Program-made: the position numbers and the translations under genes | The notes under the pieces: model-generated | What the model saw: only the letters and a program-made list of their open reading frames with translations | Databases searched by the model: none | What the model was told of the DNA's origin: nothing | NCBI GenBank assembly: GCA_001604045.1 | Contig: LVAN01000001.1 | Location: forward strand, 1 to 64,000 | Source of the DNA: Clostridiales bacterium Firm_08 | Lineage (GTDB): Bacteria > Bacillota > Clostridia > Oscillospirales > QAKW01 | Direction: 5' to 3' | Length of the DNA: 64,000 nt | Part shown: one piece after another, positions 8,401 to 15,959 of the stretch | How the letters are laid out: the number at the start of each line of letters is the position of its first letter | How positions within the stretch are numbered: position 1 is the first letter of the stretch

Positions 8401-10255
8401 TGCCGCTTTGGATCTTTCCTTCATTGGTCCGCCGCGCCAGCCCCGCCAGCTCTTCGGCGGACGAGATCAGGAAGGGAGAGTCCTTTGTGCCGTTTCCTTC
8501 CCACTCCGTATCAATACTGCCGTCCCACACGGTCCCCGACGTATTGCGCGTCGTCCAGACCGCCTGAAAGTCGATGTCATCGGCAGGTACAAAGGGATCT
8601 TTCACGTAATACCGCGTTACTTCGTTTCTCCAGTATCCGAAATCAAGGCCTTCCTTTTCGGGAGACGGAAGAGTGAACTCCGTTTTACTATTTAAAAATT
8701 CTTCCCCGATGCAGGTTTCTCCGTCAAAAAAACACACGCCGTAATAATACTCTTTGCTGCCGAACCGTCTCAATGTAGGATACTGATAATCAGTGGCATA
8801 CCCGATCTCCCAAATTTTATTGAAGTTCCAGCCTCCAAAAGAATCTTCCTGCTGCATTTGCATTTCTGTCAGTTCGATACCGCCGTAAATTCTTCCTCCC
8901 ATCACACAATCGGACAAGTAGTAGCAGTTGTTAACTGTGCTATTAGCATAGCCCACCACGCCGCCGATGACGTCTTTTCCGTTGTCGGTCACCATTCCGA
9001 TATTGTAACAGTTACTGACAGTGCTGATGGGCCGGACGTTTCCCACCACGCCGCCAGTAACGTAACTGCCGGTCACTGTGCCGGTATTGTAGCAATCGTT
9101 GACGGTGCCGTCATCGACACGTCCCGCCACGCCGCCGGTAGAAGAGTTTTCTCCGTTGCAGGTTACTGTGCCGGTGTTGTAACAGTCGCTGATAATGCTT
9201 TCATCTTCGGCATACCCCGCTACGCCGCCAGCGACGTAACAGCCGGTCACATTGCCTTCATTGTAGCAACCGCTAATGGTGCTGTTAGAGACAGATCCCG
9301 CTACGCCGCCGGTGTAGGAAGAGTATTGGCTGCTGCCGTTCACCGTGCCGCTGTTGTAGCAGTCGTTGACGGTACCATCGTAGACATATCCCACTACGCC
9401 GCCGGTGCTGCCGTTGCCGGTCACGTCACCGATGTTGTAGCAGCTGCTGACAGTGCCATCAACTTTTCCCGCTACGCCGCCGGTGCTGCCGTTGCCGGTC
9501 ACGTCACCGATGTTGTAGCAGCTGCTGACAGTGCCATCAACTTTTCCCGCTATGCCGCCGGTGCTGCCGTTGCCGGTCACTATGCCTTCGTTGCAGCAGC
9601 TGCTGACGATGCTGTTATTATAGACATATCCCGCCACGCCGCCGGTGCTGCCGTTGCCGGTCACTATGCCTTCGTTGCAGCAGCCGCTGACGATGCTGTT
9701 ATTATAGACATATCCCGCCACGCCGCCGGTATAATTTCCTGAATTATAGACGTATGATTTTACCATGCCGACGTTAGATACCGTTCCGCCTCGAATATAA
9801 CCGAAAAGCCCGGCATATTCCATATCACCCCGGATATACAGGCCCGATACGGTATGCCCGTCGCCGTCAAAGATGCCGCGGAAAGCAGTAGTATGACCAG
9901 CTCCGATCGGCGTCCAGGAATTGACCGGGGCGATCAGATGACCCTCTCCGGTGTAGCTTCCCCAGTTTTTCCAGTTGGTGGTATCATTGAGGAGGATATC
10001 CGCGTCCAGGCGGAAGTGTTTTTCGAGAAATCCGTTCATATCGTTGACGCTTGCGGCAAGGTAAGCAAGCTGCTCCGCCGTTTTGATGACATACGGATCG
10101 TCTTTCGTGCCGCTGCCGCTTTCAAAGGAGTCGGCAGCGCTCCCGTCCCACACGGTAGTGACCGCGAATGCCGCCGGTACGATCTGCGATATCATCGATA
10201 CCGCCATCACGACCGCAAGGATCAGAGATACGAGCTTTTGTTTGTTCCGCTTCAT
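2444..10255 (-). CDS. Giant secreted GLUG-repeat / LRR / SLH surface protein
   Basis: A 2603-residue predicted S-layer-associated protein. The start is set at the ATG at 10255, which opens a clear signal peptide (MKRNKQK, a hydrophobic core, then a PAAFA-type cleavage site at about residue 31) and has an AGGGG Shine-Dalgarno 10 nt upstream. Order of parts: signal peptide; three modules each headed by TVWDG and containing about 10, 12 and 11 GLUG-type repeats (pattern TGGVAGxV...CYNxGxVTG, 26-30 residues, nearly every copy with a Cys); an InlB/Flg_new-like beta strip after each module; an Ig-like stretch; BspA-type LRR_5 repeats; a block of CxxC repeats; and three C-terminal SLH domains that should bind a secondary cell-wall polymer. 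The function may be adhesion or matrix; no enzymatic motif was seen. It is a single gene with its own probable promoter. Near-identical repeats make it prone to length change. Confidence 0.9.
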   Translation of the reverse strand: MKRNKQKLVSLILAVVMAVSMISQIVPAAFAVTTVWDGSAADSFESGSGTKDDPYVIKTAEQLAYLAASVNDMNGFLEKHFRLDADILLNDTTNWKNWGSYTGEGHLIAPVNSWTPIGAGHTTAFRGIFDGDGHTVSGLYIRGDMEYAGLFGYIRGGTVSNVGMVKSYVYNSGNYTGGVAGYVYNNSIVSGCCNEGIVTGNGSTGGVAGYVYNNSIVSSCCNEGIVTGNGSTGGIAGKVDGTVSSCYNIGDVTGNGSTGGVAGKVDGTVSSCYNIGDVTGNGSTGGVVGYVYDGTVNDCYNSGTVNGSSQYSSYTGGVAGSVSNSTISGCYNEGNVTGCYVAGGVAGYAEDESIISDCYNTGTVTCNGENSSTGGVAGRVDDGTVNDCYNTGTVTGSYVTGGVVGNVRPISTVSNCYNIGMVTDNGKDVIGGVVGYANSTVNNCYYLSDCVMGGRIYGGIELTEMQMQQEDSFGGWNFNKIWEIGYATDYQYPTLRRFGSKEYYYGVCFFDGETCIGEEFLNSKTEFTLPSPEKEGLDFGYWRNEVTRYYVKDPFVPADDIDFQAVWTTRNTSGTVWDGSIDTEWEGNGTKDSPFLISSAEELAGLARRTNEGKIQSGMYFRQTEDIVLNDGGDLFCDDIAGKNDWTPIGESYSNSFRGSYDGGGHTVSGLYIRGDLEYAGLFGRVDGGTVSNVGMVKSYVYNSGNYTGGVAGYVYYGGTVSNCYNKGTVTGKYAGGVVGSVEWYGTVSGCYNEGTVTGSDATGGVAGYVYYDGTVSGCYNEGTVTGNGSTGGVAGKVDGTVSDCYNTGTVTGDLYAGGVVGSVERYGTVSDCYNEGTVTGSGNNSYTGGVVGSGSATDCYNTGNVTGGRFTGGVAGYGSATDCCNEGPVTGGSYAGGVVGYGSAADCRNIGPVIGWDVGGVVGSGSATDCYNEGTVTGHYAGGVAGSVYNAGTVSNCYNTGTVTGDLYTGGVAGSVENSSTISNCYNTGDVTGSGEDSYTGGVAGSVLQSSTVSNCYYLSGCAENGNEHGTALSDAQMRKKGSFKDWDFNKIWENGYDAGSPYPTLRSLGSKEYYYSVRFFDGETCIREELLKSEAEFTLPSPEKEGLDFGYWRNEETRYYVKDPFVPTDDIDFQAVWTTRNTSGTVWDGSVDTEWEGNGTKESPFLISSAGELAGLAQQTNKGRIQSGTYFRQTEDIVLNDGGDLFCDDIAGKNEWTPIGNDRYTFDGSYDGDGHTVSGLYIRGNMRYAGLFGRVDGETVSNVGIAESYVYNSGSYTGSVAGDVSYGIINNCYNTGTVIGSGDYNCTGGVAGSVYKGTVSGCYNTGAVTGNGYYNYTGGVAGYFDDGTVSNCRNEGTVTGDLYTGGVAGYADGDSTVSNCRNEGTVTGNGQYAYTGGVAGYVCESSTVSDCYNEGAVIGNGDTGGVVGDIFGTVISCYNNGSVTGNGQTSCAGGLAGDVNGIVSNCCNDGMVTGNGQYAYTGGVAGEVCNGVVSNCCNKGNVIGSVYTGGVVGYMMGYMVEYAKYDSIVSDCYNTGKVTGNGSTGGVVGYVHSYSTVSHCYNAGPVTGSSGSTGGVAGRVYGIVSNCYYLSGCVTNGNSLGTALTGEQMKTAEAFAGFDFDEYWEIGVAEGYDYPTLQDVEHFITYTVTFTGRDGEVLGRQSVQKGGSAAPPAAGSYSDGRYFYTFDHWEGAYTNVSADCTVTAVYRQTEIIKFNDIEVSFTVENGFSEEQLRVRLESYFSRKLCTTTNGYKMMCEVVWNEEDLLSYDPDRAGEYIIGGTLKITDPAYSQFADYYDMAEGSSVRVSVTVLPEDGQVVEFERDDLRYEVSQDGKSAAITGYTGAAAEIILPEKIGAYTVTAIADGAFAGNKTLTVITIPATVKTVGNNAFDGCSSLALVMFENGVATIGEKAFYDTDLVSVTLPDSVTAIGDKAFGYYGEDRKIEGYAIYCMPETAAERYAAANGIDCRLIGEQSDGETGVSAIVERDVTLVVAQVEQGVFYESAQQIVQENDNVSLFEIKIVDDQSREVQPGSLLTVSIPVPDGFDGDTCEVFRINADGTYQAMHAKLIDGKLVFTTPHLSYYAIVEGGAHQHTPGEPVREKEVAASCEAAGSYDEVICCSECGEEISREQKTITALGHDLIHHDAKAATCTETGWNAYDTCSRCDYTTYVEIPAKGHDWGQPVYTWSADNSKVTATAVCRNDPSHITTETADAASDISLRPTCTESGRTTYTATFEDPMFKAQTKTLNNVSPLGHKYEDVITSPTCTEGGYTTHTCKNCGDSFTDSETAPLGHNFGSWTETTPATCTEKGEETRACSRCPVTERRDTDALGHDLIHHDAKAAACTAIGWNAYDTCSRCDYTTYVEIPANGHMWAADYTVDKAATVTEEGRKSIHCTVCNAVKPDSEVTIEKIVAPAVDPSKLFSDVSKKAWYYGAVSYAVNNGLFAGSNGKFDPDGDMTRGMFVSVLARMAGVKVNNNVTTKFTDVKKGQWYAGAVKWASDNGIVTGSGGRFMPNDPITREQICTILVTYSKYMKITLTPTTKAVTFKDAKKISKWAKSAVATCQKAGLIAGSNGSFDPQGKATRAAVAQILMQFDKNFG

Positions 10256-10372
10256 TTTTGTTTTTCCCCTCTTTCTTTGATCAGCGCGCGGTTTTCCGGC
10301 AGACGGTTCCGTCGGCGGTCCCGCCGCCCGCCGCTTTCCCGGGCGCGCAATATTATCTCTTTTTATCATTTT

Positions 10373-10399
10373 ATCATACACAAAACAAACCCGCAACAA
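10373..10399 (-). promoter_or_regulatory. Possible promoter of the giant surface protein
   Basis: On the minus strand a TATGAT -10 (10378-10373) sits in an AT-rich stretch. The best -35, TTGTTG, is only 15 bp away. The leader to the ATG would be about 110 nt. The call is weak because the spacer is short. Confidence 0.3.
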
Positions 10400-10426
10400 A
10401 TTTTTTGCCTCCCGCCGCGAGCGCTG

Positions 10427-10462
10427 AAAAAAGCGTGATGACATTTGCCATCACGCTTTTTT
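10427..10462 (-). terminator. Terminator ending the polysaccharide operon
   Basis: A perfect 14-bp stem (AAAAAAGCGTGATG paired with its complement) around an 8-nt loop, ending in T6 on both strands. It lies 8 nt beyond the capF stop codon. It should end the 19-kb polysaccharide transcript before the surface-protein gene and could work in both directions. Confidence 0.9.
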
Positions 10463-10469
10463 ATTGTTT

Positions 10470-11669
10470 TCAGACTTCCTCAAAAAACGTATCCGGGTGA
10501 GCGGGGTCGAAGATCTCGTTCGCCCACATCAGGGTGACGAGCGGTTCGGTGTCGGACAGGTTGATGATGTTGTGGGTAAATCCCGGCAGCATATGCACCG
10601 CCTCGATCCTCTCGCCGGAAACGTCGAACCTCCGCACCTCGTCGGTGCCGATCCGGCGCTCCTCGATCCTGCCCCGGCCGCTGACCACGATGAAAAACTC
10701 CCACTTAGTGTTGTGCCAGTGCTGGCCCTTGGTGATGCCCGGTTTTGACACGTTGACGCTGAACTGCCCGTGGGCGGCGGTCTTGAGCAGTTCGGTAAAA
10801 CTGCCGCGCGCGTCCTTTTTCATATCCAGCGGGAAAGAGGTCTTTTCCGCCGGCAGGTAGGAAAGATACGTGCTGTACAGTTTTTTGGCGAAACTCCCCC
10901 GCGGGATGGCGGGCATTATCAGCGTCCGCGGCTGCGCCCTGAAATCATCCAGCAGGGCGACGATCTCCCCCAGCGTCACCCGGTGGGTGACCGGAGCGAA
11001 GCAAAACGCGCCGTCCTCTTTCGCAAGGGCGGTCACGCCGTCATAGACGCAGTGATGTTCTTTGCCCTCCAGCGCGTCCAGCATCTCCTCCACAAGGTCG
11101 TCGATATACAGCAGTTCCAGTTCCGCTTTCGGGTCGTTCACCGTAATGGGCAGATCGTTGGCGTAGTTGTGGCAGAAGGTCGCCACCGCGCTGTTGTAAT
11201 TGGGGCGGCACCACTTGCCGAACAGGTTGGGAAACCGGTAGACCATCACTTTGGCGCCGGTGCGCGCGGCGTACTCAAAAAACAGATCCTCCCCCGCCTT
11301 TTTACTGATGCCGTAGGCGCCGCCGGCGTACCGTCCGATCAGCGTCGCCTGGATGGAACTTGACAGCACCACCGGGCATTTGTTGCCGTGCTTTTCCAGC
11401 GTCTCCAGCAGCTCTCCGGAAAAACCGAAGTTGCCCTCCATAAATTCCGCCTCGTTTTTCGGGCGGTTGACGCCCGCGAGATGAAACACGAAATCCGCCC
11501 GGCGGCAGAAGTCGTCAAGTTTCGCCGGATCGGTGTCGAGATCATACTCAAAGATCTCGCCAATGGAAAGCGAGGGGCGGGCGCGGTTTTTTCCTTCCTT
11601 TATATTTTTAAGGTTTTCCGTCAGGTTTCTGCCCGCGAACCCTTTCGCGCCGGTGATCAGAATGTTCAT
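10470..11669 (-). CDS. capF: CapF-like UDP-sugar reductase/epimerase with C-terminal cupin (UDP-L-FucNAc pathway)
   Basis: A 399-residue cytosolic two-domain enzyme. The N-terminal SDR domain starts with the NAD(P)-binding TGAKGFAG (6-13) and has YGISK as the YxxxK catalytic pair. The C-terminal cupin contains GQHWHNTKWE, with metal-binding His. This two-domain layout is that of Staphylococcus CapF / E. coli FnlB, which converts the CapE product to UDP-2-acetamido-2,6-dideoxy-L-talose. capE and capG homologues in the same operon complete the three-step route from UDP-GlcNAc to UDP-N-acetyl-L-fucosamine. It is the last gene of the operon. Its ATG overlaps the preceding stop by 4 bp and a strong terminator follows. 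Confidence 0.87.
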   Translation of the reverse strand: MNILITGAKGFAGRNLTENLKNIKEGKNRARPSLSIGEIFEYDLDTDPAKLDDFCRRADFVFHLAGVNRPKNEAEFMEGNFGFSGELLETLEKHGNKCPVVLSSSIQATLIGRYAGGAYGISKKAGEDLFFEYAARTGAKVMVYRFPNLFGKWCRPNYNSAVATFCHNYANDLPITVNDPKAELELLYIDDLVEEMLDALEGKEHHCVYDGVTALAKEDGAFCFAPVTHRVTLGEIVALLDDFRAQPRTLIMPAIPRGSFAKKLYSTYLSYLPAEKTSFPLDMKKDARGSFTELLKTAAHGQFSVNVSKPGITKGQHWHNTKWEFFIVVSGRGRIEERRIGTDEVRRFDVSGERIEAVHMLPGFTHNIINLSDTEPLVTLMWANEIFDPAHPDTFFEEV

Positions 11670-12790
11670 CGCTGTTCCCCTTCTCTTATATCAAGTCCGC
11701 ACTCCTTGAAAAAGGCGCGCAGTTTTTTTCCCTGTTCGGCGTCGCCCGCCGTCAGCCGTTCCATCTGCCGTTTCACGTTGCCGCGGCGGCGGAAAACGCC
11801 TGTCACGCCGCGGTACGCCCACGCGCAGGGCAGCAGAACTTTTCTGCCGTCCAGCCACGGATACATAGAGCGCATCTCCCCGTAGGACGGAAAGCAGGCG
11901 TTCCTGACGAACCGCCAGCGGCCGCCCTCGACGGCAAGGTCGGAGGATCGCCCCTTCGTGCCGAACAGGCCGCCGGACAAAACGAACCGTCCGATCCGTT
12001 CGGTCAGCGGATCGGCGGGGCCGTCCCCGAACCAGTGTGCCGCGAGCGCGGATATATTTTGATAAAACTCCGAAAGCCCGAGTTTTTCAAGTTCTCCCGC
12101 GAGATACGCGCGATCCCGCACCGCGCCGTCGTAAACATACACGTCCGCGATGAACCGCAGTCCCGCGCCGCCTTTCTGAAAGTGCTGCGCGAGATGTATA
12201 AGGCAAAAGATGAATTCATCCTCCGCCGTCATTTCATAAGTATGGTTCGTCCCCTCCGCCGGACGGGCGCGCTCCCACACGCCGGCGCAGTAGGCGGCAT
12301 AGGGGGAACTCGCCGGTACCATCTCCCGGTGCGCCTCGACGCAGACGAAAGGCCGGCGGCGGTAGGTGTCGTTTTTCCGTCCCGCCTCCCGGTCGGGAAA
12401 ACCGGCGGCCCGCATCGCGCGGCAAAACGCCTCGTGCGCCTCCGGCTTATAGAGCAGGTCGATGTCCGACATGGTGCGCAGATCCTCCGAGGGGTACCGC
12501 CGCCGCGTCACCGCGCCTTTGAACAGCAGAAAATCGACCCCCGCTGTTTCCAGCGCGGCGCGGATGTCCGCGAGCGCCCTGCCCTGATACCCCTGACAGG
12601 CGAGCGCGAGCGCGGCGCGCTGTTTCAGCTCCGCCGGGACGCCCTTTTCATCGGCGTACCGCGCGACGAAAGGCATCACCTTGTGACGGTCCGCCAGTTT
12701 GATCAGCTTCTGCCAGTCGGCATCCGGCGGGCAGACGGCTCTCTCGCCCCGCAGTACGCGTTTGATCATTTCAATGAGTAGTCGGGTCAT
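11666..12790 (-). CDS. NTP_transf_5-type nucleotidyltransferase family protein
   Basis: A 374-residue cytosolic protein resembling the uncharacterised nucleotidyltransferase family PF14907. The motif FLLFKGAVTRRRYPSEDL followed by MSDIDLLY (roughly residues 93-120) supplies the KG and SDID/DxD features of that fold. Members are frequent in polysaccharide and peptide clusters, but no reaction has been assigned to them with certainty. It may modify a sugar, but this is inference from position only. ATGA overlaps link it to the acyltransferase upstream and to capF downstream, so it is translationally coupled in the operon. Confidence 0.75.
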   Translation of the reverse strand: MTRLLIEMIKRVLRGERAVCPPDADWQKLIKLADRHKVMPFVARYADEKGVPAELKQRAALALACQGYQGRALADIRAALETAGVDFLLFKGAVTRRRYPSEDLRTMSDIDLLYKPEAHEAFCRAMRAAGFPDREAGRKNDTYRRRPFVCVEAHREMVPASSPYAAYCAGVWERARPAEGTNHTYEMTAEDEFIFCLIHLAQHFQKGGAGLRFIADVYVYDGAVRDRAYLAGELEKLGLSEFYQNISALAAHWFGDGPADPLTERIGRFVLSGGLFGTKGRSSDLAVEGGRWRFVRNACFPSYGEMRSMYPWLDGRKVLLPCAWAYRGVTGVFRRRGNVKRQMERLTAGDAEQGKKLRAFFKECGLDIREGEQR

Positions 12791-13788
12791 TCACATCTCC
12801 TGCGTCTCGAAAATCTTCCGAGTGTAAAATAAGATATCAGCGCGAGCAGACAGGTCGCGCCAAGGGCGATCAGCCCGTAGCGGAGCCTGCCGGTCAGCGA
12901 CAGCGCGATCATCGCGTTGACGACGATCATATGGTATATGTACAGCCCGTAGGACAGATCCGTCTTCGGGCGCAGTTTCGGAAAAGCGTAGGCAAATCCC
13001 ACCGCCGCGCAGCAGATCAGCAGGGTGGAGACCAGCGGATAGGAAAAGAGGCTCACATCCCTCCTCACCGCGAAGCGCCACACCACGGACAGCGCGAGCG
13101 GAACATACCAAAACCGTTTCAGGACCGGGACAAAGCCCTCATAGTTTTCCGACAAAAAGCACCCCAAAAGAAACATCCAAAGATATGGCAGGATCGTCTG
13201 CCCGTACATCTTATATAGCAAAACGGGCAGTATTTTCTCCAAAAGCGGAGAGATCGCCGCGGCGGCCGCCGTCAGCGCGAGCGCCGCGATCCATATGACG
13301 GTCCGTCTGCCGCGCAGCAGTTTCCGCAGCAGCCGCAGAATGATATAAAACTGCACGAAAACAAAAATCGTCCACAGCGCGCCGTTGGGCGTGCCGCAGC
13401 CGTAACCGCGCAGGAAAGAGGGCGTCCAGCATTGAAAGATCGTCCCCTGCGCCGCGCCGAACAGCAAAAGCCCTCCCCATCGGACGCGATCCCGGTACAA
13501 GATCGCGATCGTGATCAGCTCCAGCGCCACCGCGCCCCACAACTCGGGGTACAGCCGCCGAAACCGCCGCCCCGCGAAGGCGCGGACGTCTCCCCCGGCG
13601 GTATGCCACAGCAGAAAACCGCTCAAAAAGAAGAATACCGGCACGCCGAGCAGCCAGCGAAACAGGATATCAAAGACCGGGTTCGACGGCAGGGACAGAT
13701 GCGTGGCGAAATGCCCGAACATCACGTCCGCCGCCGCGAGATACCGCACGATCGTCAGACAGTTGTCCCGCCGGGCGGGAGGGGTCAT
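12787..13788 (-). CDS. Acyltransferase family 3 membrane protein
   Basis: About 333 residues with roughly ten hydrophobic segments and the Acyl_transf_3 opening: R-YLAAADVMFGHF near the N terminus (His in the first segment) and FFFLSGFLLW in the second or third. Such proteins transfer acetyl or other acyl groups to sugars of surface polysaccharides. The start at 13788 is preferred over the in-frame ATG at 13797. It has a GGAG just upstream and gives the same 4-bp ATGA overlap with capG that is used at the other junctions here, although the Shine-Dalgarno spacing is short. It is one of two such enzymes in the operon. Confidence 0.82.
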   Translation of the reverse strand: MTPPARRDNCLTIVRYLAAADVMFGHFATHLSLPSNPVFDILFRWLLGVPVFFFLSGFLLWHTAGGDVRAFAGRRFRRLYPELWGAVALELITIAILYRDRVRWGGLLLFGAAQGTIFQCWTPSFLRGYGCGTPNGALWTIFVFVQFYIILRLLRKLLRGRRTVIWIAALALTAAAAAISPLLEKILPVLLYKMYGQTILPYLWMFLLGCFLSENYEGFVPVLKRFWYVPLALSVVWRFAVRRDVSLFSYPLVSTLLICCAAVGFAYAFPKLRPKTDLSYGLYIYHMIVVNAMIALSLTGRLRYGLIALGATCLLALISYFTLGRFSRRRRCE

Positions 13789-14948
13789 TTTCTCCACACC
13801 ATTTTGTCGACGACGCCGGTAAAGGACCGGATGATCTTTACCACCTTGTCCGATACGTTCTCGTCGACATAGTCGGGCACCGGGATGCCGCCCTCGCCGT
13901 TTTTCACCATGGTGACGGCGGTGTCCACCGCCTGCAGGAGTCCTTTTTCATCAATGCCCGCGAGGATAAAACAGCCTTTTTCCATCGCCTCCGGGCGCTC
14001 GGTGGACGTGCGGATGCAAACGGCGGGGAAAGGACAGCCGATGGAGGTAAAGAAAGAACTTTCCTCCGGCAGGGTGCCGCTGTCAGAAACGACGCAAAAC
14101 GCGTTTTTCTGCAGGGCGTTATAATCGTGAAAACCAAGCGGCTCATGCGCGATGACCCGTCGATCCAGCGCGAACCCCGTCGCCTCCAGCCGCTTTTTGC
14201 TGCGGGGATGGCAGGAATACAGCACCGGCATATCGTAGGTTTGCGCCATCTTGTTGACGGCGGAAAACAGAGAGGTGAAGTTCTTTTCGGTGTCTATATT
14301 TTCCTCCCGGTGGGCGGAAAGCAGGATGTATCTGCCTTTTTCCAGTCCCAGCCGCGCGTGGATATCGCTTTCCTCGATGGAAGCGAGGTTGGCGCGCAGC
14401 ACCTCCGCCATCGGGGAACCGGTGACAAAGGTGCGCTCCTTCGGCAGACCGCAGTCCGCGAGATACCGGCGGGCGTGCTCGGAATAGGCGAGGTTGACGT
14501 CCGAGATGATATCGACGATCCGGCGGTTGGTCTCCTCCGGCAGGCACTCGTCTTTACAGCGGTTGCCCGCCTCCATATGAAAGATGGGGATGTGCAGCCG
14601 TTTGGCGCCGATGACGGACAAACAGGAATTGGTGTCCCCCAGCACCAGCACGGCGTCGGGGCGGGTCTCGGCCATCAGTTTATAAGACGCGGCGATGATG
14701 TTTCCCATCGTCTCGCCAAGATCCTCCCCCGCCGCGTTAAGGTAACAGTCAGGGTCGTCAAGCCCCAGATCCCTAAAAAATACACCGTTGAGGTTGTAGT
14801 CGTAATTCTGCCCGGTGTGCGCGAGCAGCGTGTCAAAATACCGGCGGCATTTTTGGATGACCGCCGCGAGCCGGATGATCTCCGGCCGGGTGCCGACGAT
14901 GATCAGCAGTTTGAGTTTTCCGTTGTTTTGAAATTCCGCTTTTTTCAT
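13785..14948 (-). CDS. capG: Non-hydrolysing UDP-sugar 2-epimerase, CapG-like (UDP-L-FucNAc formation)
   Basis: A 387-residue cytosolic enzyme of the WecB/MnaA family with the motifs GTRPEIIRLA (about 18-27), HTGQNYDYN, LGDTNS, HMEAGNR and EETNRRIVDIISD, the last two holding the conserved acid/base residues. Because capE and capF homologues flank it, the best assignment is CapG / FnlC, which inverts C2 of UDP-2-acetamido-2,6-dideoxy-L-talose to give UDP-L-FucNAc. Ordinary UDP-GlcNAc 2-epimerase (giving ManNAc) is the alternative. A GGGGAAG Shine-Dalgarno precedes the ATG, and 4-bp overlaps join it to the neighbours on both sides. Confidence 0.83.
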   Translation of the reverse strand: MKKAEFQNNGKLKLLIIVGTRPEIIRLAAVIQKCRRYFDTLLAHTGQNYDYNLNGVFFRDLGLDDPDCYLNAAGEDLGETMGNIIAASYKLMAETRPDAVLVLGDTNSCLSVIGAKRLHIPIFHMEAGNRCKDECLPEETNRRIVDIISDVNLAYSEHARRYLADCGLPKERTFVTGSPMAEVLRANLASIEESDIHARLGLEKGRYILLSAHREENIDTEKNFTSLFSAVNKMAQTYDMPVLYSCHPRSKKRLEATGFALDRRVIAHEPLGFHDYNALQKNAFCVVSDSGTLPEESSFFTSIGCPFPAVCIRTSTERPEAMEKGCFILAGIDEKGLLQAVDTAVTMVKNGEGGIPVPDYVDENVSDKVVKIIRSFTGVVDKMVWRK

Positions 14949-15943
14949 TTCGCTTCCCCTTTTTTACGCCTGATATTTTTCTTTCCGAACAAAAAGGCGA
15001 CCCAGTGATTGGAAATATAAACGATCGGCACGAACAACACACATACGATCAGGAAGTAATAAAAGTAGGCGGGATAGGAATAGTTCGCTTTTTCCAGTGC
15101 CGGAAAGATCGCCTTCCCGACGCCGTGCAGGACGTTGAGCATCCTCGCGTGAAATATGTAAACGATGACCGAGTTCACGCCGAACCATCGCAGAACGGCG
15201 TTGTCCCCCAGTCCCGCCGAGATCTCGTACACACACCAGATCCCGAGCGCCGCGCCGGCAAAAAACAGTACAAGATCGCCGTACGTGTTGCTGTACATCG
15301 TGACCGGCGAGTTCGCCCGGGAAATGATCACGATGATCGGAAGGGCCGCCACCCAGATCGAACGGAACTTCGCGCGCGGCGGCGCGTCTTTTTCGACCGC
15401 CGGGCGGATATAATGCCCCGCGAGGTAGAACAGCAGCGCCATCGGCAGGGTCTCGATGTGGACGACCGTCTTGATCGGAAAGATCTGCGTCAGCACCGCG
15501 GGGATCAGCGCGATCAGAAGACTGATCCAGCGTTTTTTCAAAAGCCCCGTCCTGTCCAGCAGCCAAAAAACGATCGAAACGTAAAAAAGCACCCACAAAA
15601 ACCAGCCGAAAAGGTTTTCAAGGATCAGTCCCGCGGTGACCGCCTTGTGTTCAAGCGCTATGTCAAACGCCGTGTCAAGCAGGAACAGCGTGCCCTGCGG
15701 GATCAGAAGCACTCTCATTTTTTTGAGCAGGTATTTGCCGAACGGAAGGACAGCGCCGTCCGATCCCCCGCTTTTCGCGACCATACCCGAAATAAAGAAA
15801 AACAGCGGCATATGGAAGGAAAGGACAAAGCGGTTCACGGGATCCTTCAGCGTTCCGACGCTGTGCCCGAGCACCACCAGCAGGATCGCAATCCCCCGCA
15901 TAACGTCGATCCGCGAAAGCCGTTTTCCGGTCATCTGTGTCAC
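14945..15943 (-). CDS. Acyltransferase family 3 membrane protein
   Basis: About 332 residues, polytopic, with the family signatures RIDVMRGIAILLVVLGHS (conserved R, D and H near the N terminus) and SFHMPLFFFISG. It probably acetylates a sugar on the membrane or during export. The GTG at 15943 is chosen because AGGGGGAA lies 6-7 nt upstream. The ATG at 15934 is a possible alternative, and a longer upstream reading would run into capE. A Lys/Arg-rich tail follows the last membrane segment. It overlaps capG by 4 bp. This is the second acyltransferase of the operon and is clearly different from the one at 12787-13788. Confidence 0.82.
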   Translation of the reverse strand: MTQMTGKRLSRIDVMRGIAILLVVLGHSVGTLKDPVNRFVLSFHMPLFFFISGMVAKSGGSDGAVLPFGKYLLKKMRVLLIPQGTLFLLDTAFDIALEHKAVTAGLILENLFGWFLWVLFYVSIVFWLLDRTGLLKKRWISLLIALIPAVLTQIFPIKTVVHIETLPMALLFYLAGHYIRPAVEKDAPPRAKFRSIWVAALPIIVIISRANSPVTMYSNTYGDLVLFFAGAALGIWCVYEISAGLGDNAVLRWFGVNSVIVYIFHARMLNVLHGVGKAIFPALEKANYSYPAYFYYFLIVCVLFVPIVYISNHWVAFLFGKKNIRRKKGEAK

Positions 15944-15959
15944 GCGCGCTTCCCCCTTT

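Noticed and set aside
5440-9740. CRISPR-like impression from regularly spaced repeats
   Set aside because: The repeats are in frame, encode GLUG motifs and have no constant repeat with unique spacers; no cas genes are present.
10256-10444. N-terminal extension of the giant surface protein
   Set aside because: Basic, low-complexity codons precede the clear signal peptide and cover the likely promoter region; not translated in my reading.
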